From Lutraria lutraria (taxonomy: Eukaryota; Mollusca; Bivalvia; Venerida; Mactridae): a stretch of DNA of 64,000 nucleotides. The stretch spans positions 46,225,083 through 46,289,082 of the forward strand of contig OZ026835.1 in assembly GCA_964023205.1 (NCBI GenBank). Direction: 5' to 3'. Below, in pieces: positions 58,440 to 64,000 of this stretch (the stretch's first letter is position 1; each line of letters opens with the position of its first letter). A program made the translations under genes and the position numbers. The notes beneath the pieces were generated by a model. That model saw only the letters and a list, made by a program, of their open reading frames with translations, was not told where the DNA came from and made no database searches.

Positions 58440-60928
58440 AGTCGGCTCCTGGTTACAGATGTTTATGGTGGACGAACCGGGTAATAATCTAAGAAGTCAT
58501 GGAATCAGAATTGTCGTGTAGAAGATCAAACTTGTGATTGGGAAGACAAATAGGAATATTCAAAATATGGCTATTATGTTAATGAACCGTTGTGGAGAGA
58601 TTATGGTAACTTCCAGGAAAAGGACAATGAAGAACCGAAATAAGAGAAGATTTTATGTTGCCTGTAGATGGAAAAGAAACTGTGATATGGATATATAGTA
58701 AAGACTCTATAATTATAAAAAAAAAATAAAAAAATGTAAAACATAAAAAAAAATAATAATAAAAATTGTAAAATTGTAACCAGAAAAAAAAACAATTATG
58801 TTTAACTATTCAGTCGTAACTTAAGCTCTTGTTGAAGTTTTCTATCATTTTTAGATTAGGCAATATTACTGCATGTGCATTAGTTAATTAGTGTATTTAA
58901 TATGCAGGTGAATTTTTTAAAGTTTGATCTATTGATTTGATTCACACTACCATTTGTTGTTGCGCCAGTTTTTTTCAAAAACATATTATAAGTCGTTAAC
59001 ACATTGGTTTTTGACTGCTTTGCATTAGAGCCTTAATGTATATTTTGCAGGTGAATTCAAAGTATCGGATCTTGCTATTATTTATTTCACATTCTGTCTT
59101 GCTTTAAATGGTAGTACTTCATACGTTAGTTTTATGTTGCTGAGTTATTATATCAAACTATATTTTTTTTTGTATGTGCTGTTATTTATTAATAATACAT
59201 GGCTGAATTGTGAATGTTGAATAATTGAATTGAATTATAATCATAGCCATATCAAAATGTTGCATATAGCAAGAACAGATATATTTGTTGAATGTATTAT
59301 ATTTATCAATACCAAGGATTATATACATACATGGATTCGCAACTTCCGTATTAACAGTTAAAAGTAATCAAATCCCGCGATAATAAGACGTGAATCAACT
59401 GGAATACAAGCTATTGTTTACAAAAGCGAAAATACGAAAAAATCCGTGATATCCGAATGATAATAACAGCGAAAATATCCGTGGTATTCCGAATGTTTAA
59501 CCTCGGAGACGAAAGGATTATAATAGATGTCCGCCATGTTGGAATTTAAAATGTTCGACTGATGGCTTTTTTAATTATTATACTTAGACATTGTGGATTA
59601 TAAATGTATCTCAATATCTTTAAGGAATTTGTTGCATCATTTACCAATTTCCCGTGCCAAATTGCCAGAGTTTTATTAGTATAATCAAATTCGTATAAAC
59701 ACCCAAATACAGCTGTCGGACATTGTCGAGTATATAGCAATGCATTGTGGGATCACCGAACGATATCGTTTGATCTATTTTTAGCAGTTGCGAATCCATG
59801 TATGTATATAAGTCCTTGTCAATACTATGTGGCTGATCTTTTTATGTTAAATAATTGAATTAATATGATCAGGGCCATACATAAAAGTTGCATATAGCAA
59901 GAATAAACATATGTAATGTGTTATATATATATTGAATAATAATACATGGCTGATCATTATAAAGTCACATATTTGAATTGATATGATCAGGGCCATAATA
60001 AAAGTTGCATATAGCAGGCTTATAAAAATATTATTTTGTGTAGCTATATTTTTTTTAATGGCTTCTTACCCAAAGTTAAATATTATTAATGTAAGGCCAT
60101 AACCTTAAACTTTTGTTGAAGAACTCAATTGGATAGATTGATGATACATAGCTATATAAGGCAATTACTGCATGTACATTTGTTAATAATGTATTTTTTT
60201 ATGCAGGTGAATTTTAATGTTTGATTATCTAATTTTCTTCACACTACCATTCGTTATTGCGCCCGTTTTTTTATGAACAACGTAAGTCGTTAATACATTG
60301 GTTTTTGACTGCATTTACATTTGGTTAAATGTACTATTGCAGGTGATAGAAAATTTGTATCTTACAGTTATTTCACATTATGCCATGCTTTCAATGTTAA
60401 CTCTTCAAACATTAGTTGTATGTATGTACATTGTATTATCAAAGGTACCTATTGTTTAAATGTTTATGTTTATATACACAAGTACATTTGTTGTATTTTG
60501 TGTTTTAGATCCACAATATTATGTGTTTGATATGTAACTAATCATACTTTCTTTTTCAGTAATATATTGAGTTACATGTATTTGTTATATCATGAAAAAA
60601 ATAAGATTATTGTTGACTGAATTATGGTTAATTAGAAAAATCGATTTTTTTTTTAGTATACTTGTCAAAGGTTATGAAAAAAAGAGATATTGTGTTGGCT
60701 TAAATTGTTACAGTTTTATATGAGCATGTCACTCCAATGTTTGGAAGTTTATATTTGATCTAATATTTCATCAATCATTTCTTTATTGGTATGTAACTAG
60801 TGCGCAATAGTTATAGACTAATATTGTAAATTAGATGATACAAAATTCTAAAATTACTTCATTTCTATACTTTTGTTAGGTTATAAATAATTAGATTGAG
60901 GACAATCTTTTTAGAAGGAAGGGTGACA
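58440..60928 (+). mobile_element. Internal region of the non-autonomous LTR-like element
   Basis: About 2.5 kb without gag/pol-like coding sequence. It contains two diverged copies of a ~350 bp segment (58815-59080 and 60095-60350, sharing GTTGTTGCGCCAGTTTTTTT-like and GTCGTTAACACATTGGTTTT words). It also has three copies of a ~120 bp segment ending GTTGCATATAGCAAGAA near 59260, 59905 and 60010. A MITE (59313-59818) is inserted. Just before the right repeat the purine run AGAAGGAAGGGTGA resembles a polypurine tract. Confidence 0.55.
59313..59818. mobile_element. 506 bp MITE with ~32 bp TIRs and 7 bp target duplication
   Basis: The left end CAAGGATTATATACATACAT then GGATTCGCAACT and the right end AGTTGCGAATCCATGTATGT then ATATAAGTCCTTG are inverted repeats with one base inserted. 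TCAATAC lies directly outside both ends (59306-59312, 59819-59825). Related tandem segments nearby show the uninterrupted site (ATTGAATAATAATACATGGC). No coding sequence beyond a 64-codon chance ORF. Confidence 0.8.
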
Positions 60929-61490
60929 TGTAACAAGGTATAAAACTATGCCAGGATAATGTTTTTAATTTCAATGAATAATTTCATATTGTTGTATAAA
61001 AAAATACTTTCTGTTAAGTTTCTTTAAAATTATTATGTTATTGCTAGACACACAAAAATGTAATGTTTGTTCTAAGTTCTGTGTGACAATCAGTTAGCTT
61101 TCACACTAATCAATCTGACATATTTCAAATTCTAAATTCTATAGATATGTTTTATCACCTTAGATTAAATAATTAGTTTTAAGCTTTATCAAAACAGACT
61201 TAGGTCAATCTGCCATATGGCTTCAATAAGTTATTATAAGTTATCATTTAAGTATTTCCTGCCAATATGTTTTAATTCTGTAATTCTATTGGTCAAATTT
61301 TATAAAGGGTCCAGCCCCTTTTCTCATTGATTATTTTGTTATTTATTATTAAGTTAGTCTTTACTAGGTCTTCGGAGAGTCTACACTAAGTTTTCAATTA
61401 AGTAACATCTGGATTTATTAAATTAGTCTTCGCTTAGTCTTCAAACAAGTTACATCTGAATTTATGTCATCTGGTTTCTCAACTTATATC
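60929..61490 (+). mobile_element. LTR-like direct repeat, 3' copy (562 bp)
   Basis: Same sequence and length as 57878-58439, preceded by a purine-rich run as expected for a 3' LTR. The flank TTTTAG after it does not match the flank AGATA before the 5' copy, so no target duplication is seen. That leaves open a rearranged insertion or a plain segmental duplication. Confidence 0.7.
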
Positions 61491-61734
61491 TTTTAGAACT
61501 GAATATTATAAACGTCTGTTATGACTGAATAAAAATAGTGAAAATACTGAATTGGACTAGTTGTGTATAATTCCTAGACATACACATTTGGTACCCATAT
61601 ATGCAAGAGGTACCAGCAACAAAGACACTGTGCAGCCGAGGTGTTGGATACAATTGGGGCTGTCGGCAGAATAAGCTAATTCCCAGCCGACACATAACCA
61701 GGAGCCGACGCCTCAGCCCGGCCCTCGGTCACAG
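61491..61734. other. Spacer, nothing recognised
   Basis: Short unique-looking stretch. GGCTGTCGGCAGAATAAGCT and CAGCCGACACATAACCAGGA form a weak inverted pair of about 12 bp. No gene. Confidence 0.4.
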
Positions 61735-61958
61735 ATAATTGGTTTGCACATGTAGCATTATCTAGTAGACCTCTACCAGGTTTATTCAAATTATGGTCAT
61801 GTGGGTAAAAATTGGTCCCGCCCCTGAGGTTACTTGATCTTACACACAATCATAGATATATGAAATCTTTTAAAATCTTTTTGTCCGGAGCAAGTCCTTG
61901 AGCTATGATATTTTGCGTAAAACATTTAAGGCATTTACAAAGTTTGTTCAAATGATGG
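61735..61958 (-). mobile_element. Minus-strand fragment of the GGTAGAGGTCCACTAG element family
   Basis: In reverse: CAAACTTTGTAAATGCC, CTCAAGGACTTGCTCCGGAC and GGTAGAGGTCTACTAGATAA match a diverged core unit of 10988-12590. It is cut at GGCC by the element at 61959, and the expected continuation (GGGGTCAATTTT) appears at 63301, so it was the insertion target. Confidence 0.65.
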
Positions 61959-63304
61959 CCCCGGTGTAGCAGTCTATTTTTTCCCCCGGCCAGTTTTTCC
62001 CCGGGGAAAAATTGGCCTAGGCCTTTTTTTCCCCGGGGAAAGATTGGCCTAGGCCATTTCTTCCCCCCCTGGGCAACTTTTTCCCCCCTAATAATAACTT
62101 TATTGCATTATGATTCTAGGCCATTTCTTCCCCCCTTGGCCACATTTTCCCCCCTAATAATAACAGTATTGCATTATGATTCTAGGCCATTTCTCCCCCC
62201 CCCCTTGGCCACTTTTCCCCCCCTAATGATAACAGTATTGCATTATGATTCTAGGCCATTTCTTTCCCATCTAGGCCACTTTTCCCCCCCTAATGATTAC
62301 AGTATTGCATTATGATCCTAGGCCATTTCTTCCCACCCCCTAGGCCACTTTTTCCCCCCTAATGTGAACAGTATTGCATTATGATTCTAGGCCATTTCTT
62401 CCCCCCCTAGGCCACTTTTTCCCCCCTAATGATAACAGTATTGCATTATGATTCTAGGCCATTTCTTCCCCATCTAGGCCACTTTTTCCCCCCTAATAAT
62501 AACAGTATTGCATTATGATTCTAGGCCATTTCTTCCCCATCTAGGCCACTTTTCCCCTATATAATAACAGTATTGCGTCATGATTCTTTGCTATTTTACC
62601 CTCTTGGTCACTTTTCCCCCTGTCTTCAGAAATACTATATATTATTGGCTAATTTTTACCCTCTTTGCCAATTTTTCCCCTAACTTAAATTCTGAAATAA
62701 AGCTAACCATTATATTAATTGGTTACATTTTTGGTCACTTTTTCCACTCTTGGCAACTCAGAAATATAAACATGAAGACATAAGTATAAACTCATAAATA
62801 TGAACCTTCAGAAGTAAGTATAAACTCAGAAGTATGGACTATAGAAGTGAATATAAACTCAGAAATATGAACTTACAGAAGTAAGTATAAGCTCATAAAT
62901 ATGAACATTCAGAAGTAAGTAAAAACTCAGAAGTATGAACTTACAGACGTAAGTATCAACTTAGAAAGTATAAACTCAGAAAAATGAGCATACAGAAGTA
63001 AATACATACACAGAAAAATGAACATAAGGAAGTAAATACATACTCAGAAATTTGAACATACAGAAGTAAATATGAACTCAAAAATATGAACGTACAAAAG
63101 TAAATATAAACTCAGAAATATAAACAAAAAGACGTTAAGCGAAAGATGTAGATATACAAATGAAAAAATCAGGGGGGAAAAAGTGGCCTAGAGGGGGAAG
63201 AAATGGCCTAGGCCACTTTTTCCCCGGGGGAAAAAAAGGCCTAGGCCAATTTTTCCCCGGGGAAAAAGTGGCCAGGGGGGAAAGAATGGCCTGTTACACC
63301 GGGG
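61959..63304. mobile_element. 1.35 kb palindrome-rich element with long TIRs (CCCCGG / CCTAGG)
   Basis: The left end CCCCGGTGTAGCAG and the right end CTGTTACACCGGGG are inverse copies. Inverted pairing continues inward for about 110 bp through TTTTTCCCCGGGGAAAAATT and GGCCTAGGCC segments (61985-62070 with 63190-63282). Inside are about eight ~65-75 bp units (TTGCATTATGATTCTAGGCC, ATTTCTTCCCCCC; 62075-62580) and about ten ~34 bp units (AAGTATAAACTCAGAAATAT; 62770-63130). The strands are strongly C- versus G-skewed at the two ends. No credible protein; ORFs here come from repeats. Superfamily unknown. Confidence 0.7.
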
Positions 63305-63873
63305 TCAATTTTTTATTGTTAATAGTCTTTTCTTTTTGCGAGCGATTATAGGTAAAAAGGTAAGAAGTAAAAAGATAGGTTTATAGTCTGAAATTTTTAT
63401 TCATATTCAACCGACTTTCACAAGTTACCCCCCGATCACTTGGTTATAGGCAAATTCGAGAGTCGCGAGTTATGTTTTCAAACCGTAACTTTCCATTTAC
63501 GCACACCCGCATTTTGTCTATATACACTCAGTTTGAATGAAAAATACGTTAGTAACATCTTTTCCGCAATTATGTGCATTACATTCGTGTCCTAACGCAG
63601 TAACTGTTTGTAAATTGCATATTTGTATGTGCATTTATCCTGACTTTGTGGCGTGTACACATTTAAACAAAAACGAACATGTACATTTTCGAACATACAG
63701 CGTTCCGGATTTTTCTCTTCACAATAATAGTTTTCGTGCATCGACGTCTTCATGGTCAATACAAGTTATAGTATGAATTAGACGATCAGCCCTTAGATAA
63801 AACAACCAAATTTGAACCAAACGCTGTCTTTATGTGCAAAATGATTGACGTCATTTTGGCATGGTATAACTTT
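63305..63873. other. Intergenic sequence, nothing recognised
   Basis: It starts with the resumed fragment of the interrupted element (GGGTCAATTTTTTATTGTTA), then AT-rich sequence. A 79-codon plus-strand ORF at 63537-63776 has no recognisable feature. Confidence 0.4.
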
Positions 63874-64000
63874 AGGAAACGTTACGATACTGAAATAGTA
63901 GCCTGAAGAGGTATAGATTTTTTTCGCTCAATGCGTAGATAAATGAATGTTTTACATAATGTTATTTTTTGAAAAACGTCTACCACGGCGTTTTAGTTAC
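63874..64000. repeat. Right arm of the 128 bp inverted repeat (runs off window)
   Basis: AGGAAACGTTACGATACTGA through ACCACGGCGTTTTAGTTAC is the reverse complement of 56556-56683 with few differences. Since it reaches the last base, the true length of the repeat is unknown. Confidence 0.85.

Noticed and set aside
1..64000. CRISPR array or bacterial-type defence system
   Set aside because: The tandem arrays have no unique spacers between repeats, and the window is clearly animal nuclear DNA with introns and SINEs.

Overview
This is an AT-rich, intron- and repeat-dominated piece of an animal nuclear genome, most likely a marine bivalve mollusc. Three things point there: tandem-core elements ending in tetranucleotide runs (the bivalve 'Pearl' type, now grouped with Helitron/Helentron-derived elements), dispersed elements opening with AACAAGAGGGCC and ending in a hairpin plus GAGCTAAAAA, and tRNA-derived SINEs ending in CCAAACAAACAAA. 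I see no bacterial operon, rRNA gene or intact tRNA gene. Species cannot be told from the sequence alone.

Layout. 0-10 kb is simple satellite arrays (16, 54, 39 and 20 bp units) separated by AT-rich sequence, mobile-element fragments and a decayed Tc1-like transposase. 9.8-15.2 kb was once a single TTATTA-rich array, now split by a Pearl-like element and by a 4.2 kb terminal-inverted-repeat (TIR) element that itself carries a Helentron-like insertion. 15-20 kb has little I can name. 20.4-21.6 kb is a 26 bp array, 23.8-24.4 kb a 50 bp array, and 25.3-28.1 kb a 2.7 kb array of 54 bp units with a seven-unit higher-order structure. 28.7-31.6 kb is a Helentron-like element with another nested in it. 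33.8-37.0 kb is a TIR element containing a pogo-like MITE and a further Helentron-like copy.

Genes. (1) 38.8-40.8 kb, plus strand: an apparently intact two-exon gene for a 381-residue DDE integrase-core protein, preceded by a CpG-rich 22 bp satellite. (2) 45.9-55.8 kb, minus strand: at least eight phase-compatible exons of a HECT-type E3 ubiquitin ligase resembling the 'G2/M phase-specific E3 ligase-like' proteins of fish and molluscs. The exons encode an N-terminal SAM-like end, a low-complexity linker and the HECT N-lobe. The catalytic C-lobe was not found downstream. A ninth, 95 bp exon-like segment would create a stop at its junction and may be a poison exon. (3) 37.2-23.4 kb, minus strand: three small phase-compatible exons of an unrecognised gene, with a stop codon and a likely 3' UTR.

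56-64 kb is a nest of mobile sequence: a 128 bp inverted repeat reaching the window edge encloses a young non-autonomous LTR-like element (two 562 bp repeats that read as identical), a 506 bp MITE with a 7 bp target-site duplication, and an unusual palindrome-rich 1.35 kb element. The ORFs inside the satellites are a by-product of unit lengths divisible by three. All exon boundaries are read by eye from GT/AG sites and phase and have no transcript support here.
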